Origin: Microbacterium algeriense
GTDB taxonomy: Bacteria; Actinomycetota; Actinomycetes; Actinomycetales; Microbacteriaceae
NCBI RefSeq assembly: GCF_008868005.1
Contig: NZ_WAAO01000002.1
Location: forward strand, 1 to 64,000
Length of the DNA: 64,000 bases
Direction: 5' to 3'
The notes beneath the pieces were generated by a model. It had not been told where the DNA came from and searched no databases. It saw only the letters and a program-made list of their open reading frames with translations. Positions within the stretch are counted from its first letter, which is position 1; every line of letters begins with the position of its first letter. The position numbers and the translations under genes were made by a program. Below are positions 34,563 through 42,312 of this stretch, piece by piece.

Positions 34563-35090
34563 ATGCCGCTTGACCAGGCTTTCAGACGCGGCAGAGCCGG
34601 AAGGGCTCGCCGCCTTGGCGTTGCATCCCTGTTCATCGGTGTGCTTCCCGCAGCAGTTCTTCTGAACTACTCGTCAGCGAGCATGCCGAGCGTCCTGATC
34701 TGGTTCTCCGCGATCGCGCTCCCGCTGTGTATGTGGCTTTGGATTCGCCTGCCTTTCACGGGCGTCACTCTGACCTCCTCGCACGTGGTGGCGACATCGT
34801 GGTGGTCGCGACGAAAGTACGAGCGGGGGGCGGTCGAACGATTCCGCGCTGAGCCGTACACAGGATTCTTCTTCGTTTTTGGGTGGACGGTTTACGATGG
34901 AAGGTTCGAGAGCGGCCACCTCGTATTGGAGTTCGCCGATGGTCGCAGGCGACCACTTGGGGGGACCGTCTGCAATCGACGCGTCGCTCGAGAGATTGCG
35001 GAGGCGCTCAATCGCGACCTGGGGCTCGATGTCGGCGCGGGTGTCGGGCAGCGTCGAAGCTCGCGAGAAAGTCGCGCGCGGAACGAGTAG
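34563..35090 (+). CDS. Two-TM protein with PH-like cytoplasmic domain (island family member 3)
   Basis: 175 aa from ATG 34563, with GGGGAGG upstream. Basic N-terminus, two spans at about 17-35 and 43-62, then the beta domain with VTLTSSHVVATSWWSRRKYE, VERFRAEPYTGFFFVFGWTV and LVLEFADGRRRPLGGTVCNR. Homologous to 30757-31299 over the whole PH-like part. The tail is Arg-rich. Function unknown; one of three such genes scattered in the RHS island. Confidence 0.7.
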   Translation: MPLDQAFRRGRAGRARRLGVASLFIGVLPAAVLLNYSSASMPSVLIWFSAIALPLCMWLWIRLPFTGVTLTSSHVVATSWWSRRKYERGAVERFRAEPYTGFFFVFGWTVYDGRFESGHLVLEFADGRRRPLGGTVCNRRVAREIAEALNRDLGLDVGAGVGQRRSSRESRARNE

Positions 35091-35305
35091 CCGTTCGTCC
35101 CCGCGCGTTCGTGGCGTTGGGGCTAGTGTGGAGCGCACTTCCCTCAGGCGCCGAGGGGGTCGCGAGTTCGCGCATGGTTTCGACGAAAGACGGGAGTGCT
35201 CGTTCCTGATGACGATCCGCGCTGGAATGTCACTTCCCTCCGGGCGAGGTGGCCGATCCGCGCGACTCGCGGTGACCTCCGTGGAACCCAGTGGCAGGTG
35301 ATGCC

Positions 35306-35923
35306 GTGACCGGCTGGGCAGAGTATCCGTTGAACGAGTCGATGCCGTGGTGGGCGCTTTCCGAGTTGCCGCGCTCTGTCGCTCGCGCCGAGTTCGACCG
35401 CACAATGCGGGAGAAGGACGAACGTGTCGCGATCTTCCGGGATCTGTTGGCGGAGTCTGGTATCGAGTTCGACGGCAGCGATGGATCGGTTCAGTCATTG
35501 AATGACTGGTTCGTCGAGACGATGACGCCCGCCGCCGACCGGAATGACCCCGATCGGCGGTCACAGTCCGTGTGTGAGGACGTTACGTTGCTGCTCGGTG
35601 ACGTGATGATCGATCGTCATCCGGAGTTGCGCTGGGAGTTCTTCATCTGGGGCAAGAAGAATGTCGCGTATCAGTCCCATGTGATCATGGGATTCTCGCT
35701 CGAAGACCCCAAATGGCACTCGAATTTCGATCTACCGCGGATCATCTATGGATACGGGGTTCAAGTCTTGGACACCCGCCGCGGGCTCCCCGTCGACGTG
35801 GGCGTGCCTGAGGGGCATCCGTTGCACGGAGTTCAGATTCCCCTGTCCCCACTCGATCGGTCCGAGTTCCTCTCCTTGCTGGCGGCCGTGGCTCGACGGT
35901 GTCAACCTAGACGAAGCGGCTGA
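35306..35923 (+). CDS. Hypothetical protein, soluble, possibly shortened by frameshift
   Basis: 205 aa from GTG 35306 (SD AGGTGA five bases upstream); GTG 35291 is an in-frame alternative. Aromatic-rich: ESMPWWALSELPRSVARAEF, then SLNDWFVETM, ELRWEFFIWGKKNVAYQSHV, PKWHSNFDLPRIIYGYGVQV. Seems a folded enzyme-like or immunity-like protein, family not recognised. The last residues (RRCQPRRSG) are out of character, and the overlapping +1 frame from 35892 encodes a clean TPR-like segment, so the gene's end has been shifted or fused. Confidence 0.65.
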   Translation: MTGWAEYPLNESMPWWALSELPRSVARAEFDRTMREKDERVAIFRDLLAESGIEFDGSDGSVQSLNDWFVETMTPAADRNDPDRRSQSVCEDVTLLLGDVMIDRHPELRWEFFIWGKKNVAYQSHVIMGFSLEDPKWHSNFDLPRIIYGYGVQVLDTRRGLPVDVGVPEGHPLHGVQIPLSPLDRSEFLSLLAAVARRCQPRRSG

Positions 35924-36083
35924 AGCCGCCTATCGGGCGGGGATCGCCAGCGGTGACGCACACAGCGCGCACAACCTCGCGGTGATGCTGCGGGACAACG
36001 GTGAACTCGCGCGAGCGGCGGAGTTCCACGAGCTCGCGACGCAGATGGGCGATCTGACGCCTCTGCAGGCACCGAGCGACTGA
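35892..36083 (+). pseudogene. TPR/Sel1-like C-terminal remnant
   Basis: In the frame starting at 35892 the sequence reads LDGVNLDEAAEAAYRAGIAS, then AHSAHNLAVMLRDNGELARA and AEFHELATQMGD to TGA 36081-36083. This is one to two TPR/Sel1-type helical hairpins, as found at the C-terminus of larger repeat proteins. No start codon or upstream part belongs to it; it joins the previous gene in a shifted frame. It marks the right edge of the island, 78 bp before the MFS gene's end. Confidence 0.6.
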
Positions 36084-36161
36084 GAGGCGCCCCTGCTGAC
36101 GCACGGAGCCTTGGACGCCAGCAATGGCCGCAATCCCCCAACCGTCCCCGTCGCCCGCGGC

Positions 36162-37382
36162 CTACTGTTCGCGGGCCGCGGGCCGGACGAAGGCCCAGGC
36201 GGCGAACGCCGCTGCCGCAGCCGCGACCGTCATCGTCGCGGCCATCGTGATGGCCGTGGTCCCGCCGAGACCGGCAGCCACGGGGGCGAGCACGGGGCCG
36301 AACAGGAACGTCGCCATCCCGAGAAGCGCCGAAGCGGTGCCGGCACGGACCCCGTGATGAGCGAGCGCCAGCGTCTGGCCATTGGGCCCGCCGATGCCGG
36401 AGCACAGCATGAACCCGACCAACGCGATGACGACACCCATCATGCCGACGCCCAGAAGCGCCAGCACGAGGAAAGCCGTCGTCGCCAGGAGCGTCGCGGT
36501 GATCCCGCCAAGGTAGACGCGCAGGGGCCCCCAACGCCGCACCACGAGTCGGCTCAGCTGGCTGCCCGCGATACTCGCCAGGGCGCCGGCCGCGAAGGCG
36601 ACGCTGAACTCCTGAGGGCTGAGACCGAACTCGTCCTGCAGCACGAACGACGACATCGACAGGTATGTGAAGAACGCGACACCGCCTCCGGCCGCGGCGC
36701 ACAGCACGGCGACGAAGAGCCGGTCGCGGACGACCGCTCCGGCGTGCGCGCCCCAGACCCGGAGGCCCCCGCGGTGACGGGCGGATGGCGACAGGGTCTC
36801 CGGCAGGGCGAACACCACCACGAGCAGCAACAGCACGCCGACCCCACTGAGCACCCCGAAGATGCCGCGCCAGTCCATGATGCGGGCGAGTTGTCCGCCC
36901 ACCACCGGCGCGATGATCGGGGCGGTGCCCGAGACGAGGAACAGCAGCGAGAGCATGCGGGAGAGCTCGACCCCCTCGAACTGGTCGCGGGCGATCGCCA
37001 GGCAGATCACGATGCCCGCCGATCCCGCCAGCCCCTGCAGGAAGCGCGCGACGAGCAGCAGCTCGATGTTCGGAGCGACGGCGCACACCGCGGAGAGCAC
37101 CGCGAACGCCGCGACGCCGACCAGCAGTGGCAGGCGTCGGCCCAGCCGGTCGCTGAGAGGACCGGCCGCGAGCTGGCCCAGACCGAGACCGATCATGCAC
37201 GCCGACATCGTCGCCTGCGCCAGGGCCTCGGTCGTGCCGAGCGAGGCCGCGAGCTGGGGGAGCTGCGGCAGGTAGAGGTCCATCGACAGCGGACCGAAGG
37301 CTTCCAGCATGCCCAGCACCAGCATCGCCCGCAGCGTGCCCATGCGGGGCCGCGGGGCGTCAGCGGCGAACGGAAGACTCAT
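36162..37382 (-). CDS. MFS multidrug efflux transporter, Bcr/CflA family
   Basis: 406 aa from ATG 37382, which overlaps the stop of the upstream esterase (ATGA). Twelve predicted membrane spans. Bcr/CflA marks: FGPLSMDLYLPQLPQLA in helix 1, LGLGQLAAGPLSDRLGRRLP (motif A) and LQGLAGSAGIVICLAIARD (motif C region). Exports drugs or metabolites by proton antiport. Last gene of a six-gene leftward catabolic operon that starts at the SDR 42185, so it may expel the substrate or an intermediate. Confidence 0.9.
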   Translation of the reverse strand: MSLPFAADAPRPRMGTLRAMLVLGMLEAFGPLSMDLYLPQLPQLAASLGTTEALAQATMSACMIGLGLGQLAAGPLSDRLGRRLPLLVGVAAFAVLSAVCAVAPNIELLLVARFLQGLAGSAGIVICLAIARDQFEGVELSRMLSLLFLVSGTAPIIAPVVGGQLARIMDWRGIFGVLSGVGVLLLLVVVFALPETLSPSARHRGGLRVWGAHAGAVVRDRLFVAVLCAAAGGGVAFFTYLSMSSFVLQDEFGLSPQEFSVAFAAGALASIAGSQLSRLVVRRWGPLRVYLGGITATLLATTAFLVLALLGVGMMGVVIALVGFMLCSGIGGPNGQTLALAHHGVRAGTASALLGMATFLFGPVLAPVAAGLGGTTAITMAATMTVAAAAAAFAAWAFVRPAAREQ

Positions 37383-38362
37383 CCCTCGAGGCGCAGCACG
37401 CGGCGCAGCCAGCTCTCCCGCGCGGCGACCGCGGCCCGGGAGACCTCGGCATCGGGGGAGAACCCCGAGAAGCCGTGGTAGCCGCCGGCCCAGACGTGCA
37501 GCTCGGCCTGCCCGCCCGTGGCCCAGACTCGCAGCGCGTAGTCGACAGCCTCGTCGCGGAAGGTCTCGGCGGCGCCCACCTCGATGAACGCCGGAGCGAG
37601 TCCCGACAGATCCGCAGCCCGTGCCGGTGCCGTGTACGGCGACACGCGATCGGTGAACCGGTCGGCCCCGGCGATCGCGTCCCAGGCCGTGTCGTTGTTG
37701 TTCCGATCCCAGGCGCCGAAGCCGTCGTACTGGCGGCTCGAGGGAGTTTCGTTGCGGTCGTCGAGCATCGGGCAGCCGAGGAGCTGTCCGGCCAGCCGTG
37801 GCCCGCCGCGGTCGCGGGAGAGCAGCGCGACCGCCGCCGAGAGTCCGCCGCCGGCGCTCTGCCCGGACGCGATGATGCGGGAGGTGTCGATGCCGAGCTC
37901 GTCCGCGTGGGCGACCATCCACTCCAGTGCCGCGTAGCAGTCCTCCGCCTGCGCCGGTCCGGGGTGCTCGGGGGCGAGACGGTACTCGACCGCGACGCCG
38001 ACGACACCGTGCCGCTCGGCGAGGTCGATGAGCTCGGCGGTGCCGAAGAAGCGCGTGCCGAGCACCATACCGCCGCCATGGATCGACAGCACCGCCGGTG
38101 CCGGGTCCGTGGGCGCCTGCGCCGGGCGCACGATCGTGATCTCGAGGTCCGGAGCCCCGACGGGGCCGGGGATCACCCGGTCCTCCCACGCGACGGCACG
38201 GCCGGCGGCCTGCACGGACATCGGCGGGATGATCGTGGCGAAGTGATCGCGGTTGGCGTGGATCGTGTCCGCGCGCAGCGGGATGACCTCGACGAGGTCG
38301 ACGAAGGCGTCGAGCCCGGCGACGAGCTCCGGGTCGTAGGGCACCGGTTCGGGCGTGCTCAT
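37379..38362 (-). CDS. Alpha/beta hydrolase, HSL-type esterase
   Basis: 327 aa. Oxyanion HGGG in LSIHGGGMVLG, nucleophile Ser in SGQSAGGGLS, acid in the Glu/Asp-rich IEVGAAETFRDE and His in YHGFSGF: the hormone-sensitive-lipase-type triad. No signal peptide. Hydrolyses carboxylic esters, probably in the cytoplasm. Tandem paralogue of the next upstream gene (shared layout VAWEDRVIPGP and TGGQAELHVWAGG-type ends) with a 4-bp overlap, so gene duplication within the operon. Confidence 0.9.
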   Translation of the reverse strand: MSTPEPVPYDPELVAGLDAFVDLVEVIPLRADTIHANRDHFATIIPPMSVQAAGRAVAWEDRVIPGPVGAPDLEITIVRPAQAPTDPAPAVLSIHGGGMVLGTRFFGTAELIDLAERHGVVGVAVEYRLAPEHPGPAQAEDCYAALEWMVAHADELGIDTSRIIASGQSAGGGLSAAVALLSRDRGGPRLAGQLLGCPMLDDRNETPSSRQYDGFGAWDRNNNDTAWDAIAGADRFTDRVSPYTAPARAADLSGLAPAFIEVGAAETFRDEAVDYALRVWATGGQAELHVWAGGYHGFSGFSPDAEVSRAAVAARESWLRRVLRLEG

Positions 38363-39330
38363 GCGGCGGTCCGCCAGATCCGTCGCAGCCAGGAGGCACG
38401 CGCGGCGAGGGCGGCGCGGGTGATCTCGGCGTCCGGCATGTACATGTCGAAGCCGTGGGCGCCGCCGCCCCAGACGTGCAGCTCGGCCTGCCCGCCGGTC
38501 GCCCAGATCCGCAGGGCGTACTCGGTGTCCTCGTCGCGGAACATCTCCGCCTCTCCGACCTCGATGTAGGCGGGCGGGAGGCCGGAGACGTCCGTCGCGC
38601 GGCTCGGAGCGGCGTAGGCGGGGGCCTCGGTGCTGAACGCGAGCTCCTCACCGAGGACACATGACCAGGCGAGGAGGTTCATGTCGCGCTGCCAGGTGCC
38701 GATGCCGTCGTACTGCCGACTGGCCACCGTGGTGTTGGTGTTGTCGATCATGGGACACAGCAGCAGCTGCCCGGCCATGACCGGGCCCCGCCGGTCGCGA
38801 GCTAGCAGGGCGACGGCCGCGGTGAGACCTCCGCCCGCGCTTCCCCCGCCCACGACGATGCGCGCCGGGTCGATCCCGAGCTCCGTCGCATGGGCGTGCG
38901 TCCACACGAACGCCGCGTAGCAGTCCTCCACGCCCGCGGGGTACGGGTCCTCCGGAGCGAGGCGGTACTCGACGTTCACGGCCACGACGCCGTGCTCCGC
39001 GACGATGTCGACGACGCGAGCCGTCTCCCAGGAGCGGTGGCCGACGATCATGCCGCCGCCGTGGATGTTCACGAAGCCGGCGAGCGTCGAGGTCTCGGAA
39101 CCGGCGGGGCGGAAGATCGTGACCTCGATGTCCGGTGCTCCGGGCGGGCCGGGGATGACGCGGTCCTCCCAGGTGATGTCCCGGCCGGCGATCACGGCGT
39201 CGTTGTCCGGGAACATCCGGTCGACGCCGTCGCGCGGCAGGGTCTCGCGGGTGAGGACGGGCTGCGGGGTCTTCGCGATCTCGTCGAGCACGGCCTGCAC
39301 ATCGGGATCGAAGGGGACGGGGATGGTCAT
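38359..39330 (-). CDS. Alpha/beta hydrolase, HSL-type esterase (paralogue)
   Basis: 323 aa. NIHGGGMIVGH oxyanion motif, GGGSAGGGLTAAVAL nucleophile elbow, IEVGEAEMFRDED and GAHGFDMYMP for the remaining triad residues. The nucleophile elbow is G-G-S-A-G-G here and G-Q-S-A-G-G in the next gene. The N-terminal cap differs between the two (about 60 residues), suggesting different substrates. Co-transcribed between the aldo/keto reductase and the second esterase; SD GGAGAACC upstream of ATG 39330. Confidence 0.9.
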   Translation of the reverse strand: MTIPVPFDPDVQAVLDEIAKTPQPVLTRETLPRDGVDRMFPDNDAVIAGRDITWEDRVIPGPPGAPDIEVTIFRPAGSETSTLAGFVNIHGGGMIVGHRSWETARVVDIVAEHGVVAVNVEYRLAPEDPYPAGVEDCYAAFVWTHAHATELGIDPARIVVGGGSAGGGLTAAVALLARDRRGPVMAGQLLLCPMIDNTNTTVASRQYDGIGTWQRDMNLLAWSCVLGEELAFSTEAPAYAAPSRATDVSGLPPAYIEVGEAEMFRDEDTEYALRIWATGGQAELHVWGGGAHGFDMYMPDAEITRAALAARASWLRRIWRTAA

Positions 39331-39353
39331 GGTTCTCCTCGGGTGGGACGGCG

Positions 39354-40313
39354 TCAGGGGCCTTCGGGGTCGACGACCCCGCGGTCGGCCCAGAAGGGCT
39401 CGACGAGACGGCGCAGCTCGGCGGCGCCGATGCGGTCGACGAGGGCGGCCGCGTCGAGGTTCGCCCGCAGCTGCGCGACGCTGGAGGCACCGAACAGGGT
39501 CGTCGTCAGGGCGGGGTGGGTGAGGGTGAAGGCGATGCCGAGCTGGGCCGGCGTCACGTCGAGATCCTCCGCGACCGCGGTGAACGCGGGGACGTCGGCG
39601 ATGATCCGTTCGCGGATGCCGCCGTGGTCACGCCCGATCTGCCGGTCGCTGTTCACCTTCCCGGCGAGGATCCCGCCCTCCAGGCAGTCCGAGGCCTGCA
39701 GCGTGAGGCCCTGCTCCCAGAGGCGCGCGAAGGGCTCGCCGTCCGGGATCGACCGCCGCGAGACGCTGTACTTGAGCTGCGCGATCTGCGGACCGGGCAC
39801 GCCCTCCGCGGCGGCGAGGTCGATCAGGGTCTGGATGCTCCCCGCCGACCAGTTGTTCACGCCCCACGCGCGGATGAGCCCGGCGTCGGTGAGGGCGGCG
39901 AGGTCGAGCACGAGGTCGCGCAGATCGAGGTCGTCGCGACGCAGGTCGCCGAGGATCACGAGGTCGGCGTGTTCGGTGCCCACCCGCATCAGGGCGTTCT
40001 CGAGCTGCGGGCGGAAGCCGTCGCTGCCGAAGGCCTCGAGCCACAGCTTCGACGACAGCAGCCACTCCTCGCGACGGAGCCCGGCCGCGCGCACCATCGC
40101 CGAGAAGATCACGTCGGTGAAGACGGGCGGGGCGTCGGGCGCGGAGTACACGCCCACGTCGAAGAGGTTCACGCCGCGGTCGGTGGCCTCACGGAGGAGC
40201 GCGACAGCGTCGGCGAAGTCCATGCGGTCGTAGGTGTGCCACGAGCCGAGGGAGAACAGGGAGGCGTGCAGGCCGCTGCGGCCGATCTCGCGCAGGGGGA
40301 GGGAACTGGTCAC
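39354..40313 (-). CDS. Aldo/keto reductase superfamily protein lacking the tetrad His
   Basis: 319 aa. TIM-barrel AKR: Asp and Tyr in LFDVGVYSAP, Lys in SSKLWLEAFG, but the strand that normally carries the catalytic His (DLYxxH) reads DLVILGD. The cofactor-side GGILAG and TLFGASSVAQL are present. Closely related in layout to the divergent gene at 42313, which has the same change. Third gene of the SDR-ADH-AKR-esterase-esterase-MFS operon. May be a reductase with altered chemistry, a dehydratase-like or a non-catalytic member; substrate unknown. Confidence 0.85.
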   Translation of the reverse strand: MTSSLPLREIGRSGLHASLFSLGSWHTYDRMDFADAVALLREATDRGVNLFDVGVYSAPDAPPVFTDVIFSAMVRAAGLRREEWLLSSKLWLEAFGSDGFRPQLENALMRVGTEHADLVILGDLRRDDLDLRDLVLDLAALTDAGLIRAWGVNNWSAGSIQTLIDLAAAEGVPGPQIAQLKYSVSRRSIPDGEPFARLWEQGLTLQASDCLEGGILAGKVNSDRQIGRDHGGIRERIIADVPAFTAVAEDLDVTPAQLGIAFTLTHPALTTTLFGASSVAQLRANLDAAALVDRIGAAELRRLVEPFWADRGVVDPEGP

Positions 40314-40321
40314 GATGCTCC

Positions 40322-41434
40322 TCAGAGGCTCGGGTCGATGACGGCCTTGACCTCATCGAGGTGGTGCATGTGGGCGATCTGGGCGGAGGCGTCGGCGAGT
40401 CCGACCGGAGCGCTGAACAGGTCGTCCCAGGGGAAGCGGTCGGCGAACGCCGTGAAGAAGGCGATGGCGCGGGCGTAGTCGGAGATGTCGCCGTTGAGCG
40501 AGCCGACCACCGTGAGCTCCTTGCCCATGATGGTGCTGAGGGCGAAGCCGTCTCCGGCCGGACCGGTCGAGCCGACGATCGCCACGGTGCCGCGCTGGGC
40601 GGCCATGCCCACGGCGTCCGGGCCGACGCTCGGGGCTCCGGCGAAGTCGAACACGTGGTCGGCCCCCTGGCCTCCGGTGAGCGCCATCACCTGGTCGACG
40701 ACGGGACCGTCGCGGAAGTCCACGACGGCGTCGGCGCCGAAGCGGGCGGCGAGCTCCAGACGAGCCGCGGGGGCGCCGACGGTGATGACCTGACCCGCAC
40801 CCGCGATGGTCGCGACCGCGGTGGCGAAGATGCCGAGGGCTCCGGAACCCTGCACCACGACCCGGGAGCCCGGACGGATCCGGCCGGCCCGCTCGAAAGC
40901 TCGCAGGACGGTCTTCGCGGCGCAGCGCGCCATCGAGGCCCAGGTGTCCTTGACGGCCGTCGGCAGCAGGAGCTTGGCGGCACCCGGAGTGACGTACGCG
41001 TACTCGGAGAGCCCGGCCGTCGCGAACGGCGGCACGTCCGCGCGCTGGAGGAAGCCGTAGCCGCGGCGGGAGCAGGCGACCGGCTCGCGGAGCACGACGC
41101 AGCCGTGGCACTCGCCGCAGGTGGACTCCGACCAGCCGATGCGGTCGCCGGGGGAGAGCGGGCGGCCGAGGGCATCGCGGGTGTCGGGACCGATGGCCAC
41201 GATCTCGCCGACCATCTCGTGGCCGAGGACCATGGGCAGCATCCCGGGGAACGACATCTTCCCCTCCCAGATCTCGATGTCGGTGCCGCACAGCGTCGTG
41301 CAGGCGATGCGCACGAGGGCGGCGCCCGGCTCGATCTCGGCGGGCAGGGGGAGGTCCTGCAGGGTGAGCGGTTCGCCGTGCGCGGTGAGCACGGCGGCGC
41401 GGGTCGTCGCGGGCAGGTCGGTGAGGAGGGGCAT
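40322..41434 (-). CDS. Zinc-dependent alcohol dehydrogenase (MDR superfamily)
   Basis: 370 aa. Catalytic zinc ligands Cys in TTLCGTDIEIWEG and His in LGHEMVGEI; structural zinc motif CGECHGCVVLREPVAC (four Cys); Rossmann GSGALGIFA for NAD(P). The GxGAxG region and the CxxDIE start resemble threonine/phosphonate dehydrogenase-like members. Oxidises an alcohol (or reduces a carbonyl) in the cytoplasm. Eight bp upstream of the aldo/keto reductase and 16 bp downstream of the SDR in the operon. Confidence 0.9.
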   Translation of the reverse strand: MPLLTDLPATTRAAVLTAHGEPLTLQDLPLPAEIEPGAALVRIACTTLCGTDIEIWEGKMSFPGMLPMVLGHEMVGEIVAIGPDTRDALGRPLSPGDRIGWSESTCGECHGCVVLREPVACSRRGYGFLQRADVPPFATAGLSEYAYVTPGAAKLLLPTAVKDTWASMARCAAKTVLRAFERAGRIRPGSRVVVQGSGALGIFATAVATIAGAGQVITVGAPAARLELAARFGADAVVDFRDGPVVDQVMALTGGQGADHVFDFAGAPSVGPDAVGMAAQRGTVAIVGSTGPAGDGFALSTIMGKELTVVGSLNGDISDYARAIAFFTAFADRFPWDDLFSAPVGLADASAQIAHMHHLDEVKAVIDPSL

Positions 41435-41450
41435 CGTGTCGTCTCCGGGG

Positions 41451-42185
41451 TCAGACCAGGAGCTGTCCGCCGTCGACGGCGACGGAGACCCCGGTGATGT
41501 GGCTGGCGGCGTCGCTCGCGAGGAACAGCACGAGCGGCGTGATCTGGTCGACCTCGGCGATCGTGCCGAGGGGGATGCGCGACTCCCAGGCGGCGCGGGC
41601 GTCGGGGTTCGCGGCGAACTCCGCGGTCAACGGCGTGAGCACGGGCCCAGGGGCGACGGCGTTGACGCGCACGCCCGACCCGGCGAGCTCGATCGCCGCG
41701 GTGCGGGTGAGCGCGTCGACGGCGGCCTTCGTGGCCTCGTAGTGACCGAGGCCCGGAGTGGGCTGCCGCGCACCGATCGACGAGATGTTCACGATGGCGC
41801 CGTGACCGGAGTCGGCGAGCAGGGCGCCGAAGACCCGGAGCATGAGGAACGTGCCGCGGACGTTGACGCGCAGGGCCGCGTCGACCGCGTCGACGGCAAC
41901 CTCCTGGAGCGTGCCGCCGCCCGCGACGACGCCGGCGTTGTTGACCAGCACGTCGAGCCCGCCGGCTTCCGCGATCCGCTCGCACGCCGCCTGCACCGAC
42001 GCTTCGTCGGCGATGTCGAGGCCGAGGGCGGTGGCGCCGATCTCGTCCGCCACCGCGGCCGCAGCCTGCGCGTCCACATCCCCGATGAACACGACGTCAC
42101 CGGCTGCGCGGAAGGCGCCGGCGATACCGCGGCCCAGTCCGGACGCGCCTCCGGTGACCAGGATGCGACGGGGGGAAGCGGTCAT
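41451..42185 (-). CDS. Short-chain dehydrogenase/reductase (SDR), first gene of operon
   Basis: 244 aa classical SDR. TGGASGLG, NNAG (LVNNAGVVAGGG), catalytic Ser in NISSIG and YEATK. The Asp at the end of beta-2 (IGDVDA) suggests NAD(H). First gene of the leftward operon; its promoter region (42186-42312) is shared with the divergent aldo/keto reductase and holds a palindrome TTCTACAAACATAGAA. Likely an alcohol/ketone step in the same pathway as the ADH. Confidence 0.88.
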   Translation of the reverse strand: MTASPRRILVTGGASGLGRGIAGAFRAAGDVVFIGDVDAQAAAAVADEIGATALGLDIADEASVQAACERIAEAGGLDVLVNNAGVVAGGGTLQEVAVDAVDAALRVNVRGTFLMLRVFGALLADSGHGAIVNISSIGARQPTPGLGHYEATKAAVDALTRTAAIELAGSGVRVNAVAPGPVLTPLTAEFAANPDARAAWESRIPLGTIAEVDQITPLVLFLASDAASHITGVSVAVDGGQLLV

Positions 42186-42231
42186 GATTCGTCCTCACTG
42201 ACGGGTGCTCTGACGGGATGAGTCCGTTATA

Positions 42232-42247
42232 TTCTACAAACATAGAA
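42232..42247. promoter_or_regulatory. Shared 18-bp motif, site A (SDR operon / aldo-keto reductase)
   Basis: TTCTA-CAAACA-TAGAA is an inverted repeat of perfect 5-bp arms. Read on the minus strand with two more bases it is TTTTCTATGTTTGTAGAA, which aligns with TTTTCCACACATGTAGAC (44149), TTTCCCACGTTCGTAGAC (50830) and TATTCCACCAGTGTAGAC (53342). It lies in the 127-bp divergent promoter region. Confidence 0.65.
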
Positions 42248-42312
42248 AAACACAACCCCGGTCCACCGGTCGGCGATGCGCGCCGCGCCGCGACGACGCA
42301 CCAAGGAGCCTC

